A DNA stretch of 64,000 nucleotides, taken from positions 100,486 through 164,485 of the forward strand of contig NHFY01000094.1 of the NCBI GenBank assembly GCA_002170165.1, read 5' to 3'. Shown piece by piece: positions 18,052 through 28,000 of this stretch. Origin of the DNA: Flavobacteriales bacterium TMED123 (GTDB taxonomy: Bacteria; Bacteroidota; Bacteroidia; Flavobacteriales; BACL11). A program made the translations under genes and the position numbers. The stretch's first letter is position 1. Every line of letters starts with the position of its first letter. The notes under the pieces were generated by a model. It saw only the letters and a list, made by a program, of their open reading frames with translations. It made no database searches and was not told the DNA's origin.

Positions 18052-20253
18052 TTAAAATCCTACAGTAAGCCCCACTAAATAGTTGCGAGTTGCTTCAGGA
18101 AAATAAGCTGCTTCATTGTAGCCTCTCTCACTATCAGCATTTACATATGCATTACTTTCTCTTGGATCTTCCCCATCATAAATAAAACGATATACCCAAG
18201 CATTACTTACATATTCATTGTTAAGTATATTGTTTACTTGCAAAGTCAGTTTTGCAACATCAAGCCAATTGTTTTTAATATCGTATGATAATCTTAAATT
18301 ATTGGTTAAATAATCGTCTAGCTTTCTATCGTCAGATGAGGTGTTGTCGATAAATTGCTCTCCAACATATTTAGAAATAAATTCAACATTCATTTTTTCC
18401 GACAATTTTAAGTTAAACTGAGATGCCCAAATTACAGAGGGAGAAAATGCCAAATCAGTATTTGTATGCTCTACTTTTTCTTGTCCCCAGGTATCCCAAT
18501 TGTCAATATACTCAGTAAAAGCAGCAACTTTATTTTGACTTAAAGTCATATTGGCTGCCCAATGCAATCTGTCACCCAATTTTATGGTTCCTTCCAATTC
18601 TACACCTCTTCTGAATGAATTGTCAATATTTGTACGCGTATAAGCGCCAACATCATTTATTTTTCCAGTTGGGGCCAATTGGTTCTTGTAATGCATAAGG
18701 TAGATGTTAGCTCCAAATGAAATCCAATCGTTCAAAAACTGATAGCCCATTTCTACATCATAAAGTGTTTCTTGCAAAGGACGAGAATTAGGGGAGCTTT
18801 CTACAAAGTCATTTCTGTTTGGTTCTCTATTACCAACTGCAACAGATGCATAAATTGCCTGATTGGCATTCAAGCTATTATGAATCCCTACTTTCGGATT
18901 AAAGAAATCTAAGTTTACACTTTGCTCAGCAGTATTTCCTTGCTCATCATTACCTAAAAATTCATACTTTACTTTTCTTTTCTGAAAATCGGCATACAAA
19001 TTGGTATTGTTAAAAAGCGCATAATCTATTTTTACATACAAATTATGATCAAATTTGGTAGCAATATTTCTGTAATATTCGTGCTCATAATTTCCATTGG
19101 ATGCATATTCAGCCCAAATTACATTGCCATAATGTTGTCCAGAATAACGATTGCTAGCTCCACCAAAAGTTAAATTGGCTTTATCCATTTTCTGATTTAA
19201 AGAAAAAACCACACCTCCAAAATCGTTATTCAACCATTTTCTTCTAATCAAGTCAGTAGAGGTAATGGTTTTATCTCCTATTACCACATTATTCAGTCCA
19301 TAATCTGCTAAATCTTCTCCAGCTTTAAATTGCTCATAATAACCCTCACCATGAGTGTAGTGTGCTGAAACATTTATATTGGTATTCTCCCTTGTTTTTT
19401 TGCTGTAGTGCAATTGGTAATGAGTTTGCCCATAATTATCAACCTCATTTTCATAATCGTAAGGATTGTAAGTTCTGTTGCTATCCAAATAATTTAGAGG
19501 AACTCCATACCAAGCTTGATAGGTTCGTTCCTTGCCAGAAAACATTACCGCCTTAAGCATTTCATTTGCCCCAAAATAACCTCCAGAAAGGTAGAAAGAT
19601 TTCAAATCAGAGCTAGCTTTATCCATATAACCATCAGAGGAAATTTGAGATAATCTGCCGTCAAATGCAAATTTTCCGCCAATGAGTCCTGTGCCGAATT
19701 CTGCATTATTTTTAAATGTGTTGAACGAGCCATAACTATTACTACTCCTTACATAAGGATTTTTATTTAATCCTGTTGTTTTCAAATTTACGGTTGCTCC
19801 AAATGCAGACGCTCCATTAGTAGAAGTTCCAACTCCTCTTTGGATTTGAATATTGTCCACAGAAGAAGCAAAATCGGGCATATTTACCCACCAAACCCCT
19901 TGGCTTTCCGAATCATTTAATGGAATGCCATTTACAGTAACATTGATTCTGGTTGGATCCGATCCTCTTACTCTAAATCCGGTATAACCAATTCCGGCTC
20001 CTGCATCAGAAGTAGTAACAACTGATGGAGTGAGGGAAATTAAATAAGGTAAATCTTGTCCAAGATTGCCTTTTTCAATTTCAGCTTCATTAATATTCGT
20101 AAATGCAACAGGCGTTTTTTCATTTGCCCTTAATGCATTTACATTTACTTCATCCAATACTTTATGTACAGAAACCGTATCGGAGTGCTGTTGAGCAAAT
20201 CCTATAAAAGGAATTGCAAGCAGAGCAGCCATGCACTTTTTCTTGTTAAACAT
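18052..20253 (-). CDS. TonB-dependent outer-membrane receptor, TPP-riboswitch controlled (probable thiamine importer)
   Basis: A protein of 733 residues. There is a signal peptide (ending in FIGFAQQ), a plug domain (about 45-160, with GFRVRGSDPTRINVTVNG and GTSTNGASAFGATVNLKT) and a 22-strand barrel that ends in LVGLTVGF. There is no carboxypeptidase-like domain. It resembles FecA-type receptors. A TPP riboswitch sits directly upstream in its leader, and a thiamine-binding protein, a PnuC-like permease and a kinase are upstream on the same strand. The likely cargo is thus thiamine or a thiamine phosphate (inference from regulation and context). Confidence 0.9.
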   Translation of the reverse strand: MFNKKKCMAALLAIPFIGFAQQHSDTVSVHKVLDEVNVNALRANEKTPVAFTNINEAEIEKGNLGQDLPYLISLTPSVVTTSDAGAGIGYTGFRVRGSDPTRINVTVNGIPLNDSESQGVWWVNMPDFASSVDNIQIQRGVGTSTNGASAFGATVNLKTTGLNKNPYVRSSNSYGSFNTFKNNAEFGTGLIGGKFAFDGRLSQISSDGYMDKASSDLKSFYLSGGYFGANEMLKAVMFSGKERTYQAWYGVPLNYLDSNRTYNPYDYENEVDNYGQTHYQLHYSKKTRENTNINVSAHYTHGEGYYEQFKAGEDLADYGLNNVVIGDKTITSTDLIRRKWLNNDFGGVVFSLNQKMDKANLTFGGASNRYSGQHYGNVIWAEYASNGNYEHEYYRNIATKFDHNLYVKIDYALFNNTNLYADFQKRKVKYEFLGNDEQGNTAEQSVNLDFFNPKVGIHNSLNANQAIYASVAVGNREPNRNDFVESSPNSRPLQETLYDVEMGYQFLNDWISFGANIYLMHYKNQLAPTGKINDVGAYTRTNIDNSFRRGVELEGTIKLGDRLHWAANMTLSQNKVAAFTEYIDNWDTWGQEKVEHTNTDLAFSPSVIWASQFNLKLSEKMNVEFISKYVGEQFIDNTSSDDRKLDDYLTNNLRLSYDIKNNWLDVAKLTLQVNNILNNEYVSNAWVYRFIYDGEDPRESNAYVNADSERGYNEAAYFPEATRNYLVGLTVGF

Positions 20254-20318
20254 TGCTTTAATTTTTTAGTTAACATTTACACGCATAATGGGGTTAATGC
20301 ATGCTTATTTAATGAAAA

Positions 20319-20391
20319 CTCATTTCCCTAGGATGAATTACCACCTCAGGTTCAATGGGTATAATCTCAGCCTTACGGCACCCCTTTTAAG
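20319..20391 (-). ncRNA. TPP (THI-box) riboswitch in the leader of the TonB receptor gene
   Basis: Read on the minus strand, the conserved parts follow in order: GGGGTGCC, a minimal P3 (GCC-GTAA-GGC), CTGAGA, ATACCC pairing with GGGGT, TTGAACCTGA, P5 (GGTG / CATC around GTAATT) and TAGGGAA. P1 can form between CTTA (20391-20388) and TGAG (20322-20319). This matches the thiM/thiC consensus closely. The start codon is 66 bases downstream. An ACCCC (20397-20393) upstream and an AACCCCA in the leader downstream (20295-20289) could each pair with the GGGGT of P2 and act in switching (inference). Confidence 0.95.
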
Positions 20392-20416
20392 ATGGGGTAA
20401 AATTATAAAAAAGTAG

Positions 20417-20935
20417 TTAGTTAGGCGTTCTCAGTTGATAGATTTTTTCAATTATAGTTTCCAATCTTCGTTTTCCTTCTACAACATAATAATCATGTCT
20501 CAAATTTTCTAATTCTTTTTTGTAAATCTCAAAAAGTTCACCTCTATTATGTGGGTTTTCTCTTAAAGGATCTATCTCCCAAGGAATATCGGGTTTGCAC
20601 AACAAATAAAATCGCTTTTCTTTTTTGTTTTTTTCAATTTGTTCTAAAATCCAATTGTCGCAATTTCCGTATTTATATTCACTCCAAATTTTAATGGTGA
20701 TTAAATCCGTATCATGTAGATATAGTTGCTGATTGTTAGTTATTAGCTGTTCGGTTTGCAATTGTCCTTTTGCAATTACTAATAAATCATCTTGTGTATA
20801 ATAGCCATCATCTAATTTATTAAGAAATTCTCTGGAAAATTCTGCTGTAAAAGGTATATTAAAATTTTCAGCTAGTGAATTACAAAGGGTTGTTTTTCCG
20901 CTACTCTCAGGTCCTGTTACAATTACTTTAAGCAT
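20417..20935 (-). CDS. NadR-type P-loop kinase, candidate thiamine-salvage kinase
   Basis: A protein of 172 residues. The P-loop GPESSGKTT is at 8-16, and the lid region CKPDIPWEIDPLREN is typical of the ribosylnicotinamide-kinase domain of NadR. There is no adenylyltransferase domain and no DNA-binding domain. It overlaps the PnuC-like gene by 8 bp. PnuC/NadR pairs trap vitamins by phosphorylation after import. Here the vitamin is more likely thiamine, because a TPP riboswitch and a thiamine-binding protein flank the pair. The alternative is nicotinamide riboside kinase. The fold is sure, the substrate is not. Confidence 0.8.
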   Translation of the reverse strand: MLKVIVTGPESSGKTTLCNSLAENFNIPFTAEFSREFLNKLDDGYYTQDDLLVIAKGQLQTEQLITNNQQLYLHDTDLITIKIWSEYKYGNCDNWILEQIEKNKKEKRFYLLCKPDIPWEIDPLRENPHNRGELFEIYKKELENLRHDYYVVEGKRRLETIIEKIYQLRTPN

Positions 20936-21488
20936 TAGGTTTCAGCTTCTTCAGCCAAGCAAAATAACCAAATACAGCAATGATGGTATAGGCAATAAAT
21001 AAAAGTCCAGTTTGTTCCAATTCCCTGCTGTGGTAAAGATAAACGGAAACGGCATCAATTACTATCCAGTAAATCCAGTTTTCAAGCACTTTCTTAGCCA
21101 CCATATAAGTGGCAAACAAGCTAAATACAGTAGTAAAAGAATCCACTAATGGCATTGCTGCATCTGTGTAAGTGCTAAAGTAAAAGCCCATCAAAAAAGT
21201 TAAAAAAGCTCCACTAATGAAAATCATAATATGTTTTTGTAAACGCCATTCCGTTACTGATAAAGTGTTGTCGGCTGTTTTTTTACGCCAATTCCACATC
21301 CCATAAAACGCCATGATTAAATAAAAGATTTGTAAGGCTGTTTCTGGATATAATTTAGCATTGTAGCAAATATAAATATAAAGGGTAACACTTACAGCAG
21401 CTGCTGGCCAACACCAATTGTTTTCCTTAGCTGCTAATATAACATACAAGAGGCTAAAAATAACAGCTATGCTTTCCATAGTAAACAT
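20928..21488 (-). CDS. PnuC-family vitamin permease, probably PnuT (thiamine)
   Basis: A protein of 186 residues with about seven membrane segments and the PnuC-family pattern around YGMWNWRKK and a late WIVIDAVSVYLYHSR. PnuC-type carriers move a non-phosphorylated vitamin down its gradient and depend on a cytosolic kinase for trapping; the overlapping downstream gene encodes one. PnuT variants for thiamine are known beside TPP riboswitches in Bacteroidota. The start at 21488 directly abuts the stop of the thiamine-binding-protein gene (TAAATG). Confidence 0.85.
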   Translation of the reverse strand: MFTMESIAVIFSLLYVILAAKENNWCWPAAAVSVTLYIYICYNAKLYPETALQIFYLIMAFYGMWNWRKKTADNTLSVTEWRLQKHIMIFISGAFLTFLMGFYFSTYTDAAMPLVDSFTTVFSLFATYMVAKKVLENWIYWIVIDAVSVYLYHSRELEQTGLLFIAYTIIAVFGYFAWLKKLKPNA

Positions 21489-21749
21489 TTAGAAGTTGGG
21501 TTTTTCTTCCAAATTACTGTTCATTACTTTTAATGTAAAAACCACTTTATCCTCAGAAAGAAAAATGTTTTCCATTTCCTTATTTATGGCATTCATTACT
21601 CTTATGTAATCCCCAAAAACTTGTGTGCTCATTCCGTTTGTATTCACCTTAATAAAAGGGTGTTTTCTTAAATTTTTGATAAACTGAATGATTGAAGGTT
21701 TGTAGTCTTTATTGAGCGGATACATTGATATTTCTACAGAACAGTCCAT
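21489..21749 (-). CDS. Thiamine-binding protein, MTH1187/YkoF (DUF77) family
   Basis: A protein of 86 residues with the family's SVEISMYPL start and the TNGMSTQVFGDYIRVM core. The MTH1187/YkoF fold is ferredoxin-like and binds thiamine or its pyrimidine part. It has no signal peptide, so it acts in the cytosol. It is flanked with zero spacing by the GGGP synthase and PnuC-like genes, so it is translated as part of one transcript. It strengthens the reading of the locus as thiamine salvage. Confidence 0.82.
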   Translation of the reverse strand: MDCSVEISMYPLNKDYKPSIIQFIKNLRKHPFIKVNTNGMSTQVFGDYIRVMNAINKEMENIFLSEDKVVFTLKVMNSNLEEKPNF

Positions 21750-22487
21750 TTATAAAGAATGCACAGCATTTGCGATTTCTGCAATTAAGTTTTCATCTTT
21801 CTCAATCGCATTGCCAACTACTACAATGTCAGCTCCTGCTTTGCAATTGGCAATTGCTTTTTTGCCATTAATAATTCCTCCACCTATTATTAAAGGCGCA
21901 TCAACAGATTTGCTAACAGCAGTAATCATCTGCTCTGAAATGGGTTTTTTGGCTCCACTCCCGCCATCCATAAAAATGAGTTGTAGCCCAAGCATTTCTC
22001 CAGCCATAGCTGTGCAAGCCGCTACGGCATCTTTATCAGAAGGAATAGGAGTGGTATTACTCATATAGGAAACTGTTGTTGGTTTTCCGCTATCAATAAG
22101 CATATAGCCAGTTGGCAATACTTCCAAAGAAGATTGCTTTAATATAGGAGCAGTAATTACTTGTTTGCCAATGAGCATTTCTGCATTTCTTCCAGAAATT
22201 AACGATAAAAACAAAATAGCATCAGCTTTTTCATTCACTTGCATGGCATTTCCAGGAAATAGAATTACTGGAATATTAGCATGTGCTTTTAATGTCTTGA
22301 GGCAAGCATCTAAACTATCATGCGTGAGTAAAGATCCGCCAACAAAAAAGTAATCTGTTTTTGCTTTTTCTGCCTTTTTAATTATTGAAATGAGTTGTTT
22401 TTCATCTTGCTTATCCGGATCAATCAATAGGGCAAACGATTTTTTATTGGCTTTTTTATTTTCTATAATGTTGTTGTAAATATTCAT
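21750..22487 (-). CDS. Geranylgeranylglyceryl / heptaprenylglyceryl phosphate synthase family protein (PcrB-like)
   Basis: About 245 residues from ATG at 22487; an ATG at 22508 would add 7 residues and overlap the upstream gene by 10 bp. It has the TIM-barrel signatures SFALLIDPDK near the start, DYFFVGGS, the glycine loop FMDGGSGAKKPI and the phosphate-binding IIGGGIINGKKA. The enzyme joins a polyprenyl diphosphate to glycerol-1-phosphate, the first step to archaeal-type ether lipids. Bacteroidota homologues are known; the end product in these bacteria is unclear. No archaeal G1P dehydrogenase is seen in the window. Confidence 0.92.
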   Translation of the reverse strand: MNIYNNIIENKKANKKSFALLIDPDKQDEKQLISIIKKAEKAKTDYFFVGGSLLTHDSLDACLKTLKAHANIPVILFPGNAMQVNEKADAILFLSLISGRNAEMLIGKQVITAPILKQSSLEVLPTGYMLIDSGKPTTVSYMSNTTPIPSDKDAVAACTAMAGEMLGLQLIFMDGGSGAKKPISEQMITAVSKSVDAPLIIGGGIINGKKAIANCKAGADIVVVGNAIEKDENLIAEIANAVHSL

Positions 22488-22498
22488 AAGCAATTTTT

Positions 22499-23080
22499 CT
22501 ATTTGCAAACATACACTAAATAGTGATTATTTATTTTCCGATAGTTTAACTTTAATTGTTCCTGCTTAAAATTTGCAGCAATTTCCCCTTTTTCAGAAAG
22601 AACAAAAGGAGTTAAACAGATGTCTTTTTTAAAATCAACTCCTCCTTTTTGATGCCATTTGAAGATGGCTTCTTTACAGCACCAAATTAAAGTGGCTTTT
22701 TCTAGAGTTAGCTTTTGATGATTGTCTTTTGCAATGAATCTTGATGAAAGGCGTAAAGCTTTTTCACTTATTTGCTCAATATCTAGCCCCACTTTTTTAT
22801 CACTTACAATAATAACAACTAAATTTTTTGAGTGCGAAATAGAAACAAAGTTTCCATCTGATAATGTTGTCGCGCCATACTTATTATAAATAATGGATGT
22901 GTTTGGATGAATTTTTTCAAGCAATAATCTGCTTGCTAAAAATTCTTTTTTTCTTTTTTCCCTTTTAAGTCTCGACAAGTCGTATTGCTCAGACAAATTT
23001 TTGAGCTCATCTAAGGACTCGCACACATCCCAAATTGCAATAGTGCAATTATTTTCTTCTATTTTCTCGATGATTCCCAT
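22499..23080 (-). CDS. 4'-phosphopantetheinyl transferase superfamily protein
   Basis: A protein of 193 residues with the Sfp-type motifs: SISHSKNLV (about 80-88), the Mg2+-binding VGLDIEQI and [10 protein letters not shown]. It moves the phosphopantetheine arm of CoA to a carrier-protein serine, activating acyl or peptidyl carrier proteins. The size suits the compact AcpS/Sfp hybrids of Bacteroidota. It is the first gene of the minus-strand run and starts 65 bp from ahcY, which is divergent. Whether it serves ACP of fatty-acid synthesis or an unlinked pathway cannot be told. Confidence 0.9.
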   Translation of the reverse strand: MGIIEKIEENNCTIAIWDVCESLDELKNLSEQYDLSRLKREKRKKEFLASRLLLEKIHPNTSIIYNKYGATTLSDGNFVSISHSKNLVVIIVSDKKVGLDIEQISEKALRLSSRFIAKDNHQKLTLEKATLIWCCKEAIFKWHQKGGVDFKKDICLTPFVLSEKGEIAANFKQEQLKLNYRKINNHYLVYVCK

Positions 23081-23091
23081 ATACCCAAATA

Positions 23092-23125
23092 TTGATGGCT
23101 AAAATAATAATTATACTTATCTTTG
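23092..23125 (+). promoter_or_regulatory. Promoter of ahcY
   Basis: TTG (23092-23094), 23-base spacer, TATCTTTG (23118-23125) followed by CA. It lies 20 bases before the ATG at 23146 and supports that start, because the longer upstream reading would begin inside the -33 element. Confidence 0.78.
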
Positions 23126-23145
23126 CAATCCGCAAAAAACAAATA

Positions 23146-24453
23146 ATGGAAACAGAAACAATGAATTATAAAGTAAAAGATATATCCTTAGCAGATTGGG
23201 GAAGAAAAGAAATCATATTAGCAGAGGCAGAAATGCCAGGACTGACGTCAATTAGAGAAGAGTATGGTGATAGCAAACCACTTGCTGGAGCTAGAATAGC
23301 TGGTTGTTTGCATATGACAATACAAACAGCAGTCCTTATTGAAACATTGGTTTATTTAGGAGCTGAAGTAACATGGTCTTCTTGTAATATATTTTCTACT
23401 CAAGATCAAGCCGCAGCTGCAATTGCTAAGTCAGGGGTCCCTGTTTTTGCTTGGAAAGGGATGAATGAAGAAGAATTTGATTGGTGTATAGAGCAAACGC
23501 TTCACGCCTTTGCAGATGGCAAGCCACTTAATATGATTTTAGATGATGGAGGGGATTTAACCAATATGGTTTTGGATAGATATCCAGAATTAGTTGCAGG
23601 TATTAAAGGGCTTTCAGAAGAAACTACTACTGGAGTACACAGATTGTACGAAAGAATGGAAAAAGGAACGCTAACAATCCCTGCTATCAATATTAATGAT
23701 TCCGTAACAAAATCAAAGTTCGATAATAAATATGGTTGTAAAGAATCATTAGTTGATGCTATTAGAAGAGCTACAGATGTGATGATGGCAGGAAAAGTTG
23801 CTGTTGTTGCTGGATATGGTGATGTAGGTAAAGGATCTGCTGCCTCCTTAAGAGGTGCGGGAGCTAGAGTTATTGTTACAGAAATTGATCCTATTTGTGC
23901 ACTTCAAGCGGCAATGGATGGTTTTGCCGTAAAAAGAATGGATGATGCTTGTAAAAATGCAGATATTGTTGTGACAACAACTGGAAATAAAGATATCATT
24001 CAGGCGCGTCATTTTGAGAGCATGAAAGACAAAACAATTGTATGTAATATCGGTCATTTTGATAATGAGATTGATGTAGCCTGGTTAAATGAAAATTGGG
24101 GGCATACCAAAAATGAAATCAAGCCTCAAGTTGATATGTATACGTTAAATGGAAATGACATTATTTTACTTGCAGAAGGTAGATTGGTAAATTTAGGTTG
24201 CGCAACAGGGCATCCTTCATTTGTCATGTCTAATTCCTTTACCAATCAGGTATTGGCGCAATTAGAACTTTGGAATCATTCTGGAAAATACGAAAATAAA
24301 GTATATATGTTACCTAAGCATCTAGATGAAAAAGTAGCGCGATTGCACCTTGCTAAGATTGGTGTAGAACTAGAAGCCTTGCGCCCAGACCAAGCAGAAT
24401 ACATTGGCGTAAAAGTAGGAGGGCCGTATAAACCTGAGTATTACAGATACTAG
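23146..24453 (+). CDS. ahcY: Adenosylhomocysteinase
   Basis: An enzyme of 435 residues that splits S-adenosylhomocysteine into adenosine and homocysteine with tightly bound NAD, thus recycling the methyl cycle. It shows [16 protein letters not shown] at the start, the NAD loop [15 protein letters not shown], the [15 protein letters not shown] segment and the C-terminal KPEYYRY tail that reaches the neighbouring subunit. The length suits the bacterial form without the extra 40-residue insert. Promoter evidence selects this ATG. Confidence 0.97.
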   Translation: METETMNYKVKDISLADWGRKEIILAEAEMPGLTSIREEYGDSKPLAGARIAGCLHMTIQTAVLIETLVYLGAEVTWSSCNIFSTQDQAAAAIAKSGVPVFAWKGMNEEEFDWCIEQTLHAFADGKPLNMILDDGGDLTNMVLDRYPELVAGIKGLSEETTTGVHRLYERMEKGTLTIPAININDSVTKSKFDNKYGCKESLVDAIRRATDVMMAGKVAVVAGYGDVGKGSAASLRGAGARVIVTEIDPICALQAAMDGFAVKRMDDACKNADIVVTTTGNKDIIQARHFESMKDKTIVCNIGHFDNEIDVAWLNENWGHTKNEIKPQVDMYTLNGNDIILLAEGRLVNLGCATGHPSFVMSNSFTNQVLAQLELWNHSGKYENKVYMLPKHLDEKVARLHLAKIGVELEALRPDQAEYIGVKVGGPYKPEYYRY

Positions 24454-24480
24454 TATTAGTTATATAGATATTTGATAAAA

Positions 24481-24503
24481 ATCCCGAGAAATCGGTATTT
24501 TTT
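24481..24503 (+). terminator. Weak intrinsic terminator of ahcY
   Basis: CCGA-GAAA-TCGG hairpin (24484-24495) with a GAAA tetraloop, followed by TATTTTTTATT. The stem is short but the U tract is good. Confidence 0.6.
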
Positions 24504-24542
24504 ATTGTATTTTTATAAAACCTAACAACCATCACCTAATAA

Positions 24543-24953
24543 CTAATTATAGATATAAAGAAAATCACCCGATAAATTGTTTGGATATTGTTTTAGAGGT
24601 AGTAGGGCAGGACCATCAATTGTTTGTCCTTCTTGCCCTAGTAGAAACTTTGAATCACAACAGCTGCATATTGCAATACTCGAATTTACTGAGTCAATTT
24701 TAGCACAATTCAAGGAAGGTTGATAGGTGCAATTTCTGTCATAAGTTTTATATATATCAAAAGATTGATGATAAACAATAATTCCTTTTACACCTCCATT
24801 AATAAAAACATGGCTGCCAACTGTTTGTAATTTTGAAAGCTCAGGTAAAGTCAAATTTAAGTCAATATCCACTATTACATTTTGCACATAATCTTCTTCC
24901 TTTTGGCAAGAAAAAAACAGTAAGCAAATAAGGGTTAAAAATCTAATTTTCAT
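24543..24953 (-). CDS. Lipoprotein with Rieske-like but histidine-free cysteine motifs
   Basis: A protein of 136 residues. Lipobox LFFSC puts the lipidated Cys at 16. The layout after the first 50 residues follows Rieske domains: a strand with IIVYHQSFDIYKTYDRNC, a first box C75-T-Y77...C83, a second box C96-S-C98-C99-D-S-K-F, then GPALLPLKQY. In genuine Rieske proteins the boxes read CxH and CxxH; here Tyr77 and Cys99 stand in the His places. Homologues in flavobacteria are, as I recall, often labelled ferredoxin subunit. Cluster binding is unproven; it would need all-Cys ligation. Confidence 0.75.
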   Translation of the reverse strand: MKIRFLTLICLLFFSCQKEEDYVQNVIVDIDLNLTLPELSKLQTVGSHVFINGGVKGIIVYHQSFDIYKTYDRNCTYQPSLNCAKIDSVNSSIAICSCCDSKFLLGQEGQTIDGPALLPLKQYPNNLSGDFLYIYN

Positions 24954-25095
24954 AGGCTTTGCAAGATTGTTATTTTTTTGATATTAAGATGAAATTTCAA
25001 CTGCTTTTTTCTTTTACTTAACTGTTATTATTTATTTCTTTTTATATCTTTACGGCCTTGTTTTTAAAATCGCTATCAAAACAAACTAAAAAAAT

Positions 25096-28000
25096 ATGTT
25101 AAGAAAAATATACTTACTTTTTGCTACTGTCCTTATCTCGACAGTTGGCTTCGCGCAAACAGGCACTCTAAAAGGTACTGTATTGGATGCTATAAGTGGA
25201 GAGGTTATTCCTTTTGCCAATGTTGTTATTGAAAGAAACGGAAGTCAAACGGCAGGAACAACAACCGATTTTGATGGAAAATTTACCATCAAGCCAATTG
25301 ATCCAGGAACTTATACGGTAAAAGCAACTTTTGTTGGTTATCAAACTTATATGATGACCGGGCTGATTATTTCAGCCAATAAAATTACTTTCCAAGATTT
25401 AAAATTATCATCTGGTATTCAAAAAGATGAAATTACAATTGTAGAGTATAAAAAACCACTTATTGATCAAGACAATATAACTGGAGAAACAAAAACAGCT
25501 GAAGAAATTGTAGCTATGCCAACAAGAAGTGTTGCTTCTGTTGCGGCAACAACTGCTGGTATTTATCAAAGAGATGAAGGAGAATCCTTAAATGTTAGGG
25601 GTTCGCGTTCAGATGCAACTGACTATTATATTGACGGTATTAAAGTAAGAGGTAGTTTAGGAGTTCCTCAATCAGCTATTGAACAAATTACAGTAATGAC
25701 AGGTGGATTACCCGCACAATATGGTGATGCAACTGCTGGTATTATTTCCATTACCACTAAAGGTCCTTCTAACAAGTTTTTTGGAGGTGCTGAGTTAGAG
25801 TCTTCTTCTTTGTTTGATAAATACAATAAAAACATTTTTGGACTTAATTTATCAGGACCAATTCTAAAGAAAAGAAATGATGATGGTACAAAAGGTAATT
25901 CCGTTATTGGTTATTTCTTCTCAGGTGAATTTAGAATGGTAGATGATTCTGATCCTTCTGCAATTGGCAACTGGAAAGTGAAAGATAATGTGTTGGCCGA
26001 TTTAAAAGCTAACCCATTTAGACCAGCTCCTAATGTTTCAGCAGGATTTTTGCAAAATGCAGAATTTGTAACAATGGATGATTTGGAAAAAGTACAGGCA
26101 CGACAAAATGTTGCACAAAAAAGAATTTCTGTCTCTGGAAAATTGGATTTCAAACCTACTAAAAACACTTATTTATCCTTAGGTGGGAATTATTACTATA
26201 ATAGAGGGCACTCTTACACAAGGACTTATTCTTTATTCAATTCTAATAATAATGCAGAAAGTATCAGTAATACTTGGAGGGTGTTTGGAAAATTAACGCA
26301 AAAGTTTGGTAATCAAGAAGCTGATGATGATGAAAGTGCATCAATTATTAAAAATGCCTTTTTTACCATTCAAGGAGATTATACTAGAAACGAATACACC
26401 ACGCAAGATGACTCTCACAATGAAAACATTTTTGATTATGGTTATATAGGAAAATTCAAGACCTACAAACAAAACATATACGATTTCGGAGAAATTTATG
26501 ACACAACAAGAAATACTTATTTCACAGGACAAATACATTCTGGTTGGACAGATACACTTTATACCTTTAAGGAAGCAAGTATAAATCCTGATGCAGCTGT
26601 TTACACTTCAAAGTACTATGATATGTTTGAGGACTATGGAATGACTTCATATATTGATGGTTATGGTATGGATGGCGTTATCCGTACACCATTGGATTTG
26701 CAAGGGGTTGGACTTAGAAATGGCGAACGCTCACAATCGGTTTATTCACTTTGGTATCCTTTTGGAAGAGAGTATAATTATTATGGATATTCTTATTACA
26801 GCCAAAGTACATTTAAGGCTTCTGGTTCTGCCGATATTAAAGATCATGAGCTTTCTTTTGGAATGGAGTATGAGCAAAGAACAGATGCTTCTTGGGGAGT
26901 TAATCCTGTAGGACTTTGGGGATTGATGAGACTATTGACAAATAAACACCTAACACAATTGGATTTAAACAACCCTCATCCAGTGTTTGATGAAAATGGT
27001 ATTTATAAAGATACCGTGAATTACGACCGCCTTTATGTAGCGGAAGAACAAGCTGAATTCGATAGAAATTTAAGAAATAAATTAAATAAAGGCAAAGTTG
27101 AATGGATTGATGTAGATTCTTATACCCCTGATGTATTTGATTTGAGTTATTTTTCAGCTGATGAACTGCTTAATGATGGAGGTTCTTATGTGAGCTATGC
27201 TGGATATGATTATTTAGGGAAAAGGTATGCAACTAACAAACAGCCTACATTTAAAGATTTCTTGACTGAGACAGACGGAAGGGGAAATCATACGAGACCA
27301 ATTGCTGCATTCCAACCTATCTATACTGCTGGTTATTTGCAAGATAAATTTGCTATTGAAGATCTTATTTTCAATGTAGGTGTAAGGGTTGATAGATATG
27401 ATGCCAATCAGCTAGTACTAAAAGACAAATATTTGTTGTATGATACTTATACAGCTAACTCATCAAAAGCTAGAGAATTAGGTAGTTTATCACAATTTGG
27501 AGGATCACACTATGTGTATGTTGATGATCTTGAAAACCCATCCTCAATTGTTGGGTATAGGAGTGGAGATACTTGGTATGATGAAACAGGATCAGAAATA
27601 TCTACTCCTGATGTACTGATAACAGCTGCAGGTGGAAAAATAGCACCACTTGTAAAAAATAGCACTGCAGCACTAAATGGAGATTTGAGCACAGATGCAT
27701 TTAAGGATTACGATCCGCAAACCGTAATTATGCCAAGAATTGCTTTTTCTTTCCCTATATCTGATGAGGCGCAATTTTTTGCGCATTATGATGTACTTAC
27801 ACAAAGACCTCCTGAAAGAAGTAATTTTAATCCAACAGAATACTATTTTTTAGAGCAGAATATTGGAGGTTTATTGAATAATCCAGATTTGAAACCAGAA
27901 AAAACGGTTGATTATGAAATAGGATTTGCACAAACCCTATCGTTAAAATCAGCACTTACTATTTCTCTTTTCTACAAAGAATTAAGAGATATGATACAAG

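Noticed and set aside
20380-20397. ACCCC...GGGGT hairpin as a stand-alone terminator of the kinase gene
   Set aside because: There is no T run behind it and its right arm is the P2 strand of the TPP riboswitch.
23092-23145. Upstream in-frame extension of ahcY
   Set aside because: The extra codons run through the TTG and TATCTTTG promoter elements, and the family start is at 23146.
26654-26911. Overlapping plus-strand frame inside the TonB receptor
   Set aside because: A shadow of the receptor in another frame, with no signal, motif or own leader.
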